A DNA stretch of 64,000 nucleotides, from contig CM065389.1 in assembly GCA_033060915.1 (NCBI GenBank), positions 15,500,001 to 15,564,000 on the forward strand. Direction: 5' to 3'. The position numbers and the translations under genes were made by a program. Positions 35,746 through 48,800 of this stretch are shown here, piece by piece. The notes below the pieces were generated by a model. The model had not been told where the DNA came from, did not search any database, and saw nothing but the letters and a program-made list of their open reading frames with translations. The number at the start of each line of letters is the position of its first letter. Within the stretch, counting starts at the first letter, position 1. The stretch comes from Euryodendron excelsum. Its lineage: Eukaryota > Streptophyta > Magnoliopsida > Ericales > Pentaphylacaceae.

Positions 35746-37952
35746 ATCGGATACACCCAAAGGTTTATGGGAGGCTGTGGCTCAAACCAGAAAACAAAAA
35801 TATTCAATTGCCACAAATTGTGTCTATATACATATATAGATACAAATATATAAGCCGAGAATGCCAAATTCTTATCTGATTTGAACAAATTGCAGGCTAC
35901 TACAGCCAATAGTTAAGAAAAATTAAAAAATTAACCACTAATTTAAGGTCGTATCATAGAGATCGGAAGTCGAACATACCGACTAGTGAAAGATTGAACT
36001 TTGGCTGGAAAAAGGGAGCTTAGGCCGATCGCCCATGCACGAATCGGTGACCGGTGAGACGAGCGGAAAATTGCACTGCAACGGAATCATTGAACATTGA
36101 AGAGGACCATCGAACAAGTTGAACAAGTTGATCGAGTTAGGGTAAAAACCTGGAGATTTCCGGGAAAGAGGTGGATCGTCGATGGGAAACAGGTTGATCG
36201 AGTGGGAATTTTTTTACCATGCCCAACGAGAAGTACGTGGTAATTTTATTTTTGTGTGTTTTGGCTTTTTATTGAGATATCACTTTGCATTCTATTGCTT
36301 GCCAAAATTACTGTCTTCATCGCAATGTGGACCTGTTTTAAAATTTTCTAAGAGAAATAAATAAAAACTTGTTAGATTAATTTAGACTGAGATCTTACCG
36401 TCAGGGTAGATTTTTAAATTTCAACTTTATGCATAAAATTATCAAAATCAAATTGGACTCACTAACGATACTGTTGAATGTGTTGTAGGTACGAGTCATA
36501 ATTAGAGTAGAATACATTTGTCATTATAAATTTTTATTAAGCCACCCTATGGATCTCACCATTTTAATAAAAACGGTGACAGCATCCCTTGTTTATGAAG
36601 TGTTTGCCTCAAAATGAGTGGTGCTACTAGCTTAAACGGGGTGATACCAAATGTATTATTTTTGAAAAAATAACCAACTACTTCTACAATTTGAATATTT
36701 TATTCTATTCATTATACAACTGTTTTACTGAAAAACCATGTTTGTTTTTATGAGTGTGTAAACATTGTTTCAAAAGAACCATGAGATAGTTCAAAAAATA
36801 TTTTATCAATTGTTTTGGGAATTGAAGTTGAAGTGACTACGTTTGATACCGTCGCATATTTGATGCAAGTTTCTTGTCTGCCTACTTCTTCTTCACATTG
36901 GGCACCATCATAATTTTCACCAGAAAAACATTGAGTTTTGCTTGGGAGGGAGGGGAAGAGCATTGGGAGGAAGAGGAGGAGCTATGGATTGCAGATTGAT
37001 ATGTAGAGGGTTAGTTTTAAACGGAGAGATAATAGGGTTACGTTACAACCTTACAAAATGGTGTTATCTTATTGTATGTAGAAGTTGAAGGCAAGATCAT
37101 ATTGGTATGGGTAGATCGATTGACCCTCCTTATTACATGTTCATGACCTTATTCGGGGGCACCATTGCCACCACCACCTTAGGGAGTATACAATTAAGAT
37201 GTTTCATTACATCCATAATGTAGTTAACAGGAGTTAGGCCGTAGGGAATGTGATCACCACAGCCCATAAGCAACCCATTGATCTATCGACTGAGCATCGC
37301 TCTGAGGGGCAGCTTGTGGGGATCCAGAGGAGGTTTTAGTAGGTACAGCCGGCTCCGTAGGCCCATGCATAGCCTTAGGGAGAGTAGCAGCAACTGGAGC
37401 AATAGGGCCTACCATCTAGATGGTGTTAGAAATGCTTTAGCAGCAGAGCCTACTGATGTTGGAGTAGTCTTAAGCAATAGTTCAATTGCAGCAACAAAGC
37501 ATCGAGATTCAAACTACTCAAATCGCTTTGTATACTACCCTGATAGCTCATCAGACAACCCGTCTTGCTTCCTTCGAGGCTTACACAACGTAGCTAGGTA
37601 AGGTCAGGTATGAACAATAGCATTAGTCTTAATTTTTGGAGGAGATAATTAGGCATCTAGCATCACAGCAACCTTTACCTCCAGATGATGATGATTTCTA
37701 GGAGATAGAGTTCAGATACCATTCTGCATGCACATTTCATTTCACTATATGTATCTAAAACTCTTATTTTGATATAGTAGAGATGATTAAGCCTTATTGT
37801 ATAATTGTTATAATTTATCTCAAATCTCTTTATATTTTGATTGTTTATTCTTAGGGGTTACATTCTTTGGTTACTATCTTATCACTTGAGACACTTGGTA
37901 GATTTTTGAGTATCGTGTGGTTTCGGCATCTCATCTCATTGTCTTTAGCACA
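35746..37952. other. Unassigned DNA
   Basis: No gene can be named. A GC-richer part (35940-36230) and a 107-codon ORF at 37278-37601 resemble nothing I recognise. The surroundings look like old element DNA. Confidence 0.35.
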
Positions 37953-38129
37953 TTTCGTCCATATTCTTCATGTTTGACTCTTTAGTACTCATGGTGGATG
38001 TATCGATGACTCATTCTAGGGAACCATAGCAACATTTGTGTTTTCGTCCATATTCTTCATGTTTGACTCTTTAGTACTCATGGTGGATGTATCGATGACT
38101 CATTCTAGGGAACCATAGCAACATTTGTG
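37953..38129. repeat. Perfect 89-bp tandem duplication
   Basis: The unit starting TTTCGTCCATATTCTTCATG at 37953 repeats at 38042. I see no mismatch over about 88 bases. Confidence 0.95.
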
Positions 38130-39358
38130 AAATGAGATCTTAAATTACAGGATGTTAATATATGCATTCATTTTTTATTCGGGTTAAGAATTGATTTGTC
38201 CTTTTAACCTTTGTGCATTGTGAGATTGCATCATGCACACAACAATAGATGGAATTCCATCTTTGCGCACAATCATATTATATAATATCATCTGTTACTA
38301 CCTTATGCATTCTCATCTTTGTATAAAGAGAGATTTCACCTTTTGAGCTTTAGGGCTATTGTCATTCTTTGGAGTGAATATCTTTACTCGAGGTTAAATT
38401 CCTAACCTTATATTCCTTTAATAGCTTCATTAGGCTTGTATTTGGTTCATATATTGAATATTGATTAAGAATATTGACACTTATACTCTTTTAAGTTCTA
38501 TGATTGTGTACTTCGGATATGATTCTAGGCCTCATTTATTTCTTCAAGTCACAGGTTTTTATGGTTGATTTCATCCCCTTGGACCCATTTTGACCATATG
38601 TTCAAATGCTCTTTGCTAATATTGTAGCTTTGACAAATTCTTCCCATGATTGAGAAACACAAGTATTTTCACTTGTGGGAAGTTTATTTGGGAAAGTAAA
38701 AAGAAAGGGGTGATGTGCTTGCAATGCAACAAAAAAAGAAAAAGAAAAAGAAATAGAAAAAAAAATTATGGGGAAATACAAAAAGAAAAATACATAAGAA
38801 AATAGAGAGGTTGAATGTGAAAAGCATCCAAGTATGAAGAAAAGAAGGAAGTTTTGAAAAGTAGAGAGAAGTGGAAAAAAAAAAGAAGCAAAAATTGAGA
38901 AAAGCATCATAGAATTTATAAGGGGAAATTAGTGAATGTGCAACTCTTGATCATCACATGCGTTGATCAGATATACTTTGACCCATGTTTATCCTTCTTT
39001 CTCCCTATGCTTTTACCACTTATCCAATGCTTAACTTTAGATAGTCCTAGTTAATCTGAAATGTACTTGGTATAAGATTTCAATAGAGTATAAGCCATCA
39101 TTTGTCAACTTTTTTGGTTAAATATTTAATTATGAAATATCTTTCATGAAGCTATGTTAAGTTGATACACTTAAATTATGTTGCTTTTTATAATAAGTTT
39201 GCTCATTTGTATTGTCACACATTTATTCCTTTTATGAGCATTCTATTGTGAGAACCACGTGAGTCTTTACTTATAAGTGTATGACTGATAAAGATTTGAA
39301 TCGAGGCTTAAAGGATGTGGTTATGTGAGTGTGTTACATTTGGGTTATGTAGCATGAT
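38130..39358. other. Unassigned DNA with a purine-rich tract
   Basis: The part at 38696-38905 is almost all A and G on the + strand (AAAAGAAAAAGAAAAAG...). Such tracts occur in the untranslated 3' part of plant Ty3/gypsy elements, but no LTR can be tied to it. Confidence 0.4.
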
Positions 39359-39374
39359 GATTGACAACCTCATT

Positions 39375-39588
39375 TTTTTTTTTTTTTTTGGCTAACTGGA
39401 TGTCTGGGCCAACTTACGATCACCTCGACTAATCCCTAGGGTCTATGTAGTCCCTCCTGTCCCACACAAACTAGGTAATTACCAGGCCAAAGGCCTTGGA
39501 GGAAACTCTTGTGCTTGACAAGAGTCGAACCCCTGACCTTTCTTTAGAAGGCTATGAGTTTTGACCAACTAGGCTAGCCTAGTTGGTT
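39375..39588 (-). mobile_element. Full-length tRNA-derived SINE (Au-like)
   Basis: On the minus strand, box A (TAGCCTAGTTGG, 39576-39565) lies 12 bases from the 5' end and box B (GGTTCGACTC, within 39534-39522) about 40 bases later, as in RNA polymerase III promoters. The 3' end is a ~17-base A run (T run at 39373-39389). The flanks are 16-bp near-identical duplications (GATTGACAACCTCATT at 39359, GATTGACACGCTCATT at 39589). The AGGTGATCGTAAG/GGCCCAGAC part resembles plant Au SINEs. Confidence 0.85.
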
Positions 39589-40640
39589 GATTGACACGCT
39601 CATTTCAACATCTCTTTTGTGTTCTTTGATGTTTACTCTTGCATGTACTAGGAGGATTAACATCAAATTCTCTCTCAATGCATATCCTCTCCATCTTTAT
39701 ATCTTTGATTACAAGCCACAAAAGGATGTTTATAGGTACTATAAGTATCCCATTTTTACCCGTTCGGCAATCTCCGGCCCAATTGGACTCACATACAAAC
39801 TTCACGGACACATTCAAGCCTAAACTAGCTTTCTAGACTCTAATCCAATCAACCGGTTGCTTCTCAGGCCTGTCGGGCCCATTTGAAGTCAAATGACCAA
39901 AATGTTCCTGAAGCATCATTCAATCCAATCTAATTTAATCCGACACGCTCTTTAAGAAAGGACTTAAGTCCTCAGAGTGGTAAGACCACCCTTCCAAGAC
40001 TGTTCTTGGACAGTCTGCCATGCACGAATGCCATTCCAGCCAATTCTGGACCCATTTCGGTGATACCCAATCTGAATGACCTTTTTACCCCTAGTTGCCC
40101 ACTCTCCCTCATCAACCACACAAGCTCTGGATATCAAACCGATAAATCCCTGAGGCACTCCCACGAGTATCCCCAACCTCCAAATGTCATCCCGATCCAT
40201 TCTGGGACCATTCCGGTGTTTTCCAAGTATAATGATTGTTTTGCCCCTAGCATACCGGTCATCCTTTTCAACCACACCAGCTCTAGGTATCAAACCGCTA
40301 ATCCCTAGGATACTCCTAATAGTGTTCCCAACCCTTGAATGTCATTTTATTCGGCTTCGGACCAATTCTGGTGCTTATTAGTTCAAATGACCGTTTTGTC
40401 TCTGGTAGGTCAATCATCCTTTTTAACGACACCGGTTTTGGTTGTCAAATCGACAACCCCTGAGACACTTTCGGGGGCCCCTATCTTTTTTTTTTTTAGC
40501 TAGGCCCCACAGCTTGATAGCTTTCCAAATCGAATCAAAGGCACTTGTAATGGAGCCTAACCAAAAAATGGTTGGGAGCCACTAGAAGTGGTGCCTGACC
40601 AAATTTTGGAATAGTGGCGCCACCTTCTCTAAATTTTGCC

Positions 40641-40648
40641 TATAAATA
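40641..40648 (+). promoter_or_regulatory. TATA box of LTR1
   Basis: GCCTATAAATACAG lies at the same relative place as the TATA boxes of LTR2 and LTR3. Confidence 0.65.
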
Positions 40649-41990
40649 CAGTGCAGCCACCAGCATATTCCAGGTCTGAAAAATCCTAAAGAAACTCTGC
40701 CATAATCTTTACAGCCCCTCGAAAATCCCTAAAACCCTAGTTTCCAAGCCTCCAAGGGAATCTCCATGAAGCCCTAGCCTATACACCTTTAACCCTAGCC
40801 TCCAAGCTCCATTAAAGGCCACGTTCAGCCCTTTCAAAGCTCTTGAAGGCCTCTTTAAGTTCAAGTTAAGCCTCCATTGAAGCTCCGAGAAGGTTTTGAA
40901 GACAAGGTAGGTTTCTTATTTACATATTGTAATCCCCCACTCCTCTTCTCCCTCCTTGTCCACTTGGACTATTCTCTATCTTAATCCCCATCTTCTACCT
41001 CCTCTTCTTGCATACTTGAAATAAGAGGACCTTGGGTCCTTGCCTAGGGAAAGCCTTGGGGAGGTCACTGGTTGGAGACGTTCTTATAGTCTACCTTGTG
41101 ATGGTATAGTCCCGAGCCCTCTTGGTTATGTGATGAAACCTTAAACCTTATATGTTTACGGCCCTTGCATTGTTATGATTATCATGTTCATGCGTTCTTT
41201 GTAATATTCTTGTTTCCGAACTCACAATCCTAGAGTGATTCTAACCTCTTTGTGGTTAAGGTTTTTCTAAGAAAGTGACATATTCAAAATGGCCACCAAG
41301 ATCCATACTATGGCTTCAAAACCTTAACTTGTTTCCAAAATCACAATCTTGCGGTGATCTTAACATTTTCATAGTTAAGGTTTCCTCAAGAGAAGTGGCA
41401 TATTCAATGAGACTCGCAAAGTCCACATTAGGGTTTCAAGTTCTAAAACATCTCTTTCCAAAACCTAGTTTTTAAATCTCTTTCAATTTCATGGTCAAAG
41501 GTTTTTCCAAAAATTTGGTCCAAGAGTTGCTTTCTTGAAACCCTTGAAGTTCATACCTTAGGAAACTCTAGCTTTGTCCCTTAACCTTTATTCTCGCATC
41601 CTTGCATTCATTGCATCAAAATGGTTTTCACAATCTTTGTTGGATTACATTTTCAAAAATTGCATAACTCTCTTGAGTTGTTTTTAAAAGGCGTCACATT
41701 AAATCACAAGTTTTTGTACATGAAAATCACAAAATCTTTCACATGAAATCATAAGATTTTCAAATCCAATCTTACCATTTTCAATTTCAAATCAAATCAA
41801 ATCTTCCATTTTGGAAACAAAATCAATCCTTCCATTTTAGAAACAAATCAAATCTTCTATTTTTTGAAACAAAATCAAATATTTTCTTTTTTTAACATCA
41901 AATCAAATCTTTACTTTTTCAACATAAAATCATATCCTTCCTTTTTCACAAAAAATCATAGATTTTTTCTTTTCAAGTGTATGCACCTAG

Positions 41991-42350
41991 GAATGGCCAT
42001 GGGCCCACGAGCTCGATAGGCCCGCCCATAAATTATAGGGCTTGGGAATTTTTTTAAGCCCGATTAGTTTAATGAGCGAGCTTAGGAATTGTCTTTGAAG
42101 CCTGGCCCGGTCAAAAATATATATAAAATAATATATTTTTATATTTTAATATTATATACATGTATATGTAATTAAATTGCATGCTATTCAATATTATTTA
42201 TAGGCAAAAATTACATATTAAGCAAATTTTATGTTAAATGGGCAGGCTTGGGAATACAATTTTTTTAATTTGGCAGGCTTGGGATTTGGTTTTGGGCCCG
42301 ATGGGAAATTTGTTTTGTGTAGGCCCAGCTAGCCTAATGTCCACCCGTAC
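41991..42350. mobile_element. hAT-type MITE in LTR1, ~360 bp
   Basis: ATGCACCTAG occurs exactly on both sides (41981-41990 and 42351-42360), which includes the 8-bp duplication expected for hAT. The ends are GAATGGCCATGGGCCC and, complemented, GTACGGGTGGACATTAGGC. The ends carry GGCCCG/GGGCTT motifs and the middle is AT-rich. LTR2 and LTR3 lack it. Confidence 0.8.
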
Positions 42351-42516
42351 ATGCACCTAGCTTCCTCCTCAAGTCATCTCCAAACCCCTAGGTTGTCTAA
42401 ACCCTAGTTAACCTAAGTTAACTTAATCCTAGTTGGTCTACCCTAGGTTAATCTAACCATAGTTAATTAACCCTAGTTCATCTAGCCCTAGGTCAATCTA
42501 ACTCTAGGTCAACCAA

Positions 42517-43389
42517 GGGCGACTGCTTTACTTTCATTTATTCTTGTCTATTCTTGTTGTTATAATGCTTATATAAATGCTCATGCATGCATGTTTACTT
42601 TACAATTGCATTCTCTCTCTCTATACTTTATGCATACATGTTCATGCATTCAATATTTCATTTCAAGACGAGTTTCAAAGTAACTTAAATCACTACATTC
42701 TCATACATATGATCAACCCCTAGAGAGTGACACTAAGATCACTCTTCCTTGCATACAACCTACCAAAACCCTAAAGGTTCCCACGTAACCCTAAGGACTC
42801 ATGGCATATATTTCAAGTCATTCTATAAATAGAGGCCCCAATCCCTCTATGCTCACGGAGATAAGGTTGCCAAGAAGACAAGGGACAATCAAATAGTAAG
42901 GTCTCTCAATGACCTCCTCAACATCAAACTCAAAGAAGATGAATCCGAAGACTCAAGAGTAGTTTAGGATATCAAAATGTAAAAGTGGATAGGTGGAAGT
43001 CCAAAAGAAAATGTCCCCCTTCCCCCTATTAAAATGTGTTTTAATTCCGTTGTATTTAAACTCAAAGTTTAATGTACTTCTTTGTTTTTTCGTGAATGAA
43101 TAAATGAATGTATGTTCTCAATCAACGGTAAGGTATCTGCATACAGGGGCAAACCTCCTATCTCCAAAAAGTGTGTCAAATGCATTATGTTTAGTCTCCC
43201 TCTCAATAAGGGACATCCCTAGGGCATGCATTACATAAAGCTCTTTAAATACCAAAAACTAACTTGTGTATTGTGTCATTATTTTTTTTTTCTTTCGCAG
43301 AAACTACATCATAAAAAGTCATCATTACCCCCAAGAAAGACCGACATCCACCTAGAGACCCCATCATTACCCGTCAAAGAGCTGTACTA
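42517..43389 (+). other. Retrotransposon leader upstream of gag (copy 1)
   Basis: This stretch matches 56120-56945 in order: GCAACTGCTTTACTTTC, GTTGTTATAATGCTT, AGCTCACGGAGATAAG, ATCTGCATAC and GTTTAGTCTCCCTCTCAA. It leads into the gag start and carries no ORF of its own. Confidence 0.7.
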
Positions 43390-45352
43390 ATGGATGTCAA
43401 TCTTGAAGAGTCATCCTCAGTCTCTCGAGAAGAGGTCAATGAAATGAGAACCAAGATCAATGAGATGTTTAAGCTTGTCCAAGCCATGGCAATAAAAGAT
43501 GCTTCTTCAGTCTCATCATCATCCATGGTTTCTCCCAAGGACTCTGAAATTGCTAACCCAAGGGTTGTGCTTCAATCTAACACTATGGGGAAAAACAAGG
43601 AGGATTCCAAGGGAGCCAACACTAAAAAAGAAAAAACTATATTGCTCTCACCTGCTATAAAAGGAACTTCCCTAGACCCTCTTAGTCTGAAAATTCAAGA
43701 GTTGGAAGACTCACTGTGAAGCCTCCATGGGCATGACACCTTTGGGCTGGCATCCTATAATGGGCTATACTTCTTTTCGGACCATCCAAGACCTACCAAG
43801 TTCAAAATGCCTGATTTTTAGAAGTATGATGGCACCAATAACCCTATTACCCACCTTCGCCTTTATGCTGGGGCATTGAGTGGTCATGGAAACGATCCAA
43901 AACTCCTCATGTAACTATTCCAACACAGTCTCACTGCATTTGCCTTGCAATGGTTCACCCGACTCGACCTAAGAAAGATCACGACTTGGATCAAATTGGT
44001 CAATGCATTCAAAGCCTAATATCATCATAACATAGACCTCACTTCTGACCAGTGGTCCTTAATGATAATGAGTGAGGGAGAGAAAGAAAGTTTCAAGAAC
44101 TATGAAAGAGTATGTGCAACTGTTCATACACACTTTCCAAGGCATATACTATGAAAAGCTTTGCATAAGCGTAGAGAAAAACTTCTCTGAGCTCATCATG
44201 TAAGGGGAGATGATAGATAATGGTTTTAAGATGAGGAGGATTATAGATCCCTATGCAAAAATCAAAGAAAGTTCTACCAACATAGCCAAAAAGGTGGCTA
44301 CTGTAAGGGGAGTAATCAAGAAGGAGAGTGAGGTGTCTGCCATCTTACCCATTCAAACATAACAATACCGTCCATCACTTCAACCACATCCTATCTTACC
44401 CATACCCACTTTAACCATGCCCACACAAGCCTCTAACTTTGGCTCTGCTGGGGCACGACCTAACTTCAATGGGTTGGCCCGACCCAACGCATCCGTACCT
44501 TCGATACTTAGCCTGCACCCAGACCAAGGCCTACCATAACCTTTTAAAGAACAACATCTTGAAGCCCATAACGTCCATTGCCAAGCTCGTTACCCCCAAC
44601 GTTCAATGGTGCCCTCACTTGTGAGTATCATTCGAGAGGACAAGGGCATGAGATTGAAAGCTGCTTCTCCCTCGAGCACAAGATCCAAGATCTGATAGAT
44701 AATAAGACTATTGACATACAACCAGTGAACCCTACTCCTACTCCCAATGTAACTACAAACCTTCTGTCGGACCACACTGTCAACCTAGTGCAAGAGGAAA
44801 TAGAAGAGGATAATGGGTTGGAAGAGGTCATGATTGAAGAGTACAATAGAGACTGGGAGACTGAGGAAGAGAGTGACTCGAAGGAGGAATTCCCCCCATG
44901 CCCAATCTATCTCTATAATCCCAATGAGGAATATGATCCTTCTGATTGGCCGATTGAAGAGCCCATAATCGTGGAGGAGGACCCTGCCAAAGACATGGCT
45001 GTTGAAGGTTGGGATGATAAGTTTTTTCACCCTAAGTATGCCGTGGCTGAACGCCCCTTATCGAAAAACCCTTGGCTCATGACTGAATTCAACCATAAAG
45101 ACATGGGTTGGTGACTTGAAAAGCCCGGCAGAACCAATCGAACTGGAGGGAGCCGAGCTAGGCAACCTAATTATTAAAGAAACTAAGGAGGCAATGAAGG
45201 ACAATAAGGAGGTTAAAAAAGTTAACAACTGCATTGCCATCGTCAACTCGCCTAGAGCCCTAAAGGAAGCCCATGCTTGTCTTGCTTGGTCTAAAGATCT
45301 CAATGATGGATGGAGCATCAAGGACGTGGGCATTATTCCAAAGTCCAACTGA
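43390..45352 (+). pseudogene. Tat-type gag, broken, without pol
   Basis: The start MDVNLEESSSVSREEVNEM opens a 109-codon frame. After a stop at 43719 the capsid region reads KFKMPDF...YDGTNNPITHLRLYAGAL, QLFQHSL with one stop, LQWFTRLDLRKITTWIKLV and EGEKESFKNY, the Retrotrans_gag pattern of plant Tat elements. Later comes a zinc-knuckle-like motif C-x2-H-x5-GH-x4-C (CEYHSRGQGHEIESC, 44620-44664) followed by LEHKIQDLIDN. An acidic 178-codon frame (44578-45114) and a final 78-codon frame (45116-45352) follow. Several stops and frameshifts are present. No protease, reverse transcriptase, RNase H or integrase follows before LTR2 at 45865. Confidence 0.8.
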
Positions 45353-45864
45353 AAAAAGGATTCTCTTCAAAAGCATACAAGAGAGGGGTGTTTTCATTCG
45401 CTTTCTTTCTATCCCCTCTACATTTTGTCTTTAAATTTATGTCTACATTTTTAAAAGAACTTTATGCTTTTCATTGAAATAATAAAATGATAATTTTTAT
45501 TCAATTGCTATTGTCTCATGTTTTTATAAATAGTGAATGCTTCCTAAACAAGGGGTGCGCTCTATCTTATAGAGGACCTGACTTGAAGGGTGCGATACTA
45601 TGAGTTAACCACTCACCGAATGAACAACTTTTCAAAAAGAGAGAGGATAAGGATGAGTAAGGAAACCACCCAAAAGTAACACTTGCGAGATACTGAAACT
45701 AAGCGATAGGTAGCCGGACTGCCAAGAGGAAGAGGAGCCATCTTTCATTTTTCCCAAAAAAAAAATGTATATCCTCTTTGCTCAACCCACTAGTGCCTCG
45801 TGAAAGCAAAAGATTCCTTATCAACCCTGATCCAAAACCAACCCCCAACACTAGGGCAGACAAA
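45353..45864 (+). other. Internal region between gag remnant and LTR2
   Basis: Nothing coding is recognised and no convincing polypurine tract lies before LTR2. The pol genes have been deleted. Confidence 0.5.
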
Positions 45865-48800
45865 TGTAAACACCACATTTTTGTTTGCTCGGCAATCTTC
45901 GGTCCATCCGGACTCATATTCAAACTGACATAGACACATTTAAGTTAAAACTAGTTTTCCATACTCAATCCGGTTAATCAATTGCTTCGCGGGTCCACTA
46001 GGCCCAAAGAGGAAAAATGACTAAAATGCCCTTGGGGCATTGCTCGGTCCAATTCCAGTTGGCACGTCTTCTCAGAGACAGTAAGTCCACTTTTCAATCT
46101 TAAACCTAACTTCAAGTCCAATTCTAATTCAATTCAAATTCAGCACGCCTTTTAAGAAAGTTGATCCCTCGAGCAGTAAGACCCTCCAGTTTGGCACATT
46201 TTTCAAGAAACTTTTTAGAACGGTAAGTCCCTTCAAACCTATTGATCGGGATGGAACCCAAGTCCCCGAGATGGTAGAATGGTCCACCTTTGGCGCCTAC
46301 TAGCCCGTCAATGAAGAATATCTGTTATTTAGCACGTTTTTTGAGAAAGTTGATCCCTCAGACGATAAGTCTACCTAGCAGCTTCTCGTGATTGGCGAAA
46401 ATGCTCACAAACATCATAACTGTCAAAGTGGCGGAAACACTCGCAAATAAGTCGACATTGGGAATTACCAACAAAACCCCTATGTCACGGGACTGAACTC
46501 GCCTCGTGGCCGTGACACGGTTATCAAAGGACGAGATACTTTTAAAAACCAACTCATCACATACTGTTAGAGTAACAAAAACACTCAAAACTCGGGTCAA
46601 CACCAGTGCCTCCCACTCCGGTAAAAAATGACCAAACTGTTCTTTGGGCCATTTTCAGCACACTTCTCAAGAAAGTACCTAAGTTCTCAGAGCGGTAAGT
46701 CCATCCTTTCAAGATCATCCCATAGATGATCCAGTATGTTCAAGTGCCTTCCAGTCGGTTCTGGACCAATTTTGAGACTAACCGGTCAAAATGACCATTT
46801 TTCCCTTAAGCATTCAGGTGCCTCTGGGAACCACACCGGCTCTGGGTATCAAACCAGTAACCTCCCGAGGATGTTTCTAACAGTATTACCAACCTTCTGG
46901 CACCTTTCCGGATCATTCCGAGTCTATTCTGGCAAATTCGATGCAAAATGATCGTTTTGCCCCTAGTGGGCAGGTTGCCTTTTCCAATCACATCGGCTTT
47001 GGGTATCAAACCGGTAACCTTCCAGAACACTCTTAAGGGTGTTTCCAACCTTCAATTCCTCTCATGAGACATTCCAAGTCCATTCTGGTGGTTTTTCAGT
47101 CTAGTTAGCCGTTTTGCCCATAAAGGGCTTGATTGACCACTTTGGCAATCCCGACATTGTTTCTCAAGTCTGTTACCTCCGAGACACTATTTTAAGGGGT
47201 TTTACCCATTTCCGACCTTCTGAACCATTCTCGGCCTCCCGGAACATTCCCGAACCTTCTGGAATCAATCCTAGTGGAGCCTAGCCAAAAATCACATGAT
47301 AGTCACAAATACAGGCGCCCAAATCTTTTACCCAACATATCAACGGTTGAAAGATACATTTCTTGTTGCCTTAAAATATTTCCTAAGTGGCTGGTGCCAC
47401 TGTCGCGCCCAGATTTTTCGCACTCGAGGAATACTCACCCAAGCGGAAAAAATGCTATACTATCTCGTTAGAACTCACCCTCCTAGAAGAATGAGTGCGA
47501 CTAGGTTTGAATTGAAAAATTGGTTTGAATAAAGGGCTTTTGAAAAAGATTCGGAGTCGCCACCTAACTTGATTAAGGTGAGTTAGGTCACCTAAAAACT
47601 AAGCATAGTCCGAAAACTACACTTAGAGTTTTTGAAAAACAATTTTGAAAATATCTCCTCAAGAGAGGGTTTTTAGGAAAATGGGTTGTTTGGAAACCTT
47701 TGGAAAATATTTAGCCCTTTTTAGAAAAACAACTCCTTTTGGTCTTTGAAATTAGTGATATAGATTCGGAGGTTGGTTACGTGTAGGGAAGATGCACTAA
47801 GCTATCACCCTACCCCGCCCTTTTAGTACCTACATGTCAATCTACCCTAGATTCACCTATGAGAGTCTTCAACTAACTATTAGCCAATCCTATCCACTTT
47901 GAAAAATAATGTTTAAATAGAAACTAACATGATGCATGATATGCAAGTGCAATAGAAGAGAATTGAAAAATGGATTTGGAAATAAATTTAAAAAGAAATT
48001 GATTTGAAAATAGATTTGAAGAAATGGAATTGAAATTGGAAAGTTTGAAAATTGAAAGTAAAAATTTGAAAATAGAAATTTGAAAATAGAAAGTTTGAAA
48101 GTAGATTGGAATTCGAGATTTGAAAAGACTTTGGAAACCGCACCCATGAGGGTGGAATTGAAAGTTTGAAAAGTATTGTGACCGCACCTATGAAGGTTGC
48201 CTACGTATCCCTTTGGGGGAATCAGGTCAGTCGTAGTTCGGACCGGAGTCCGATTGAAAAGAGATTGATTTGAAGAGAGAGATTGGATTAGAAGAAAGAG
48301 ATTGAATTGAAAATTGGATTTGATTTGAAATTAGAAGAGGAGATTGGAAATTGAAATTGAGAAGATTGGACTTGTTTTGGAAAGATTGATTTTGGAAAGA
48401 CTTGGTTATGGAAAGATGGAGGTTTAGGAAAGATAGGAGACCTAGGAAAGACTTGAGATTAAGAAAGATTGGATTGCAATGTTCGATTTGGAAGATTTGG
48501 AAAGATTTGAAAACTTGGAATTTAGGAAAGATTTGGATTAGGAAAGTTTCACTTTTGGAAAGTTTTGAATTAGGAAAGGTTTAGGTTTAAGAAAGTTTCA
48601 ACTTAGGAAAATGTTGTTTTAGGAAAGGTTTTGAAATTAGAAAGTTTTGAAAATTGGAAAGTTTTGAATTTAGAAAGTTTTAGAGTTTAGAAAGATTTAA
48701 GATTTTAGAAAGTTTTAGAGTTTTAGAAAATCTTGAAATTAAGAAAGGTTTAAATTTAGGAAAGGTTTAAAAGCTTGAATTTGGAAAGTTAAGATTTGGA

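Larger units (their letters stand above)
39740..42516 (+). mobile_element. LTR1 of a Ty3/gypsy family, 3'-truncated
   Basis: It starts TATAAGTATCCCATTTTTAC, which matches TGTAAGCACCC-type starts of LTR2 and LTR3 with G-to-A and C-to-T changes. It then follows them through CGGCAATCTCCGG, repeated ACCGGTxxTGGGTATCAAACC blocks, the TATA box, the CCCTAGCCTCCAAG part and the AAATCAAATCTT-rich part. About 1.1 kb of its 3' end and the primer-binding site are missing, because the sequence passes directly into leader DNA near 42517. A MITE lies inside. Confidence 0.8.

Noticed and set aside
37278..37601. 107-codon ORF as a gene
   Set aside because: Arg/Ser-rich with no recognisable domain, no supporting exon structure, and surrounded by non-coding repeat DNA.
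44590..45348. Minus-strand ORFs opposite gag
   Set aside because: They are shadows of the gag frames on the + strand, which carry the zinc-knuckle motif.
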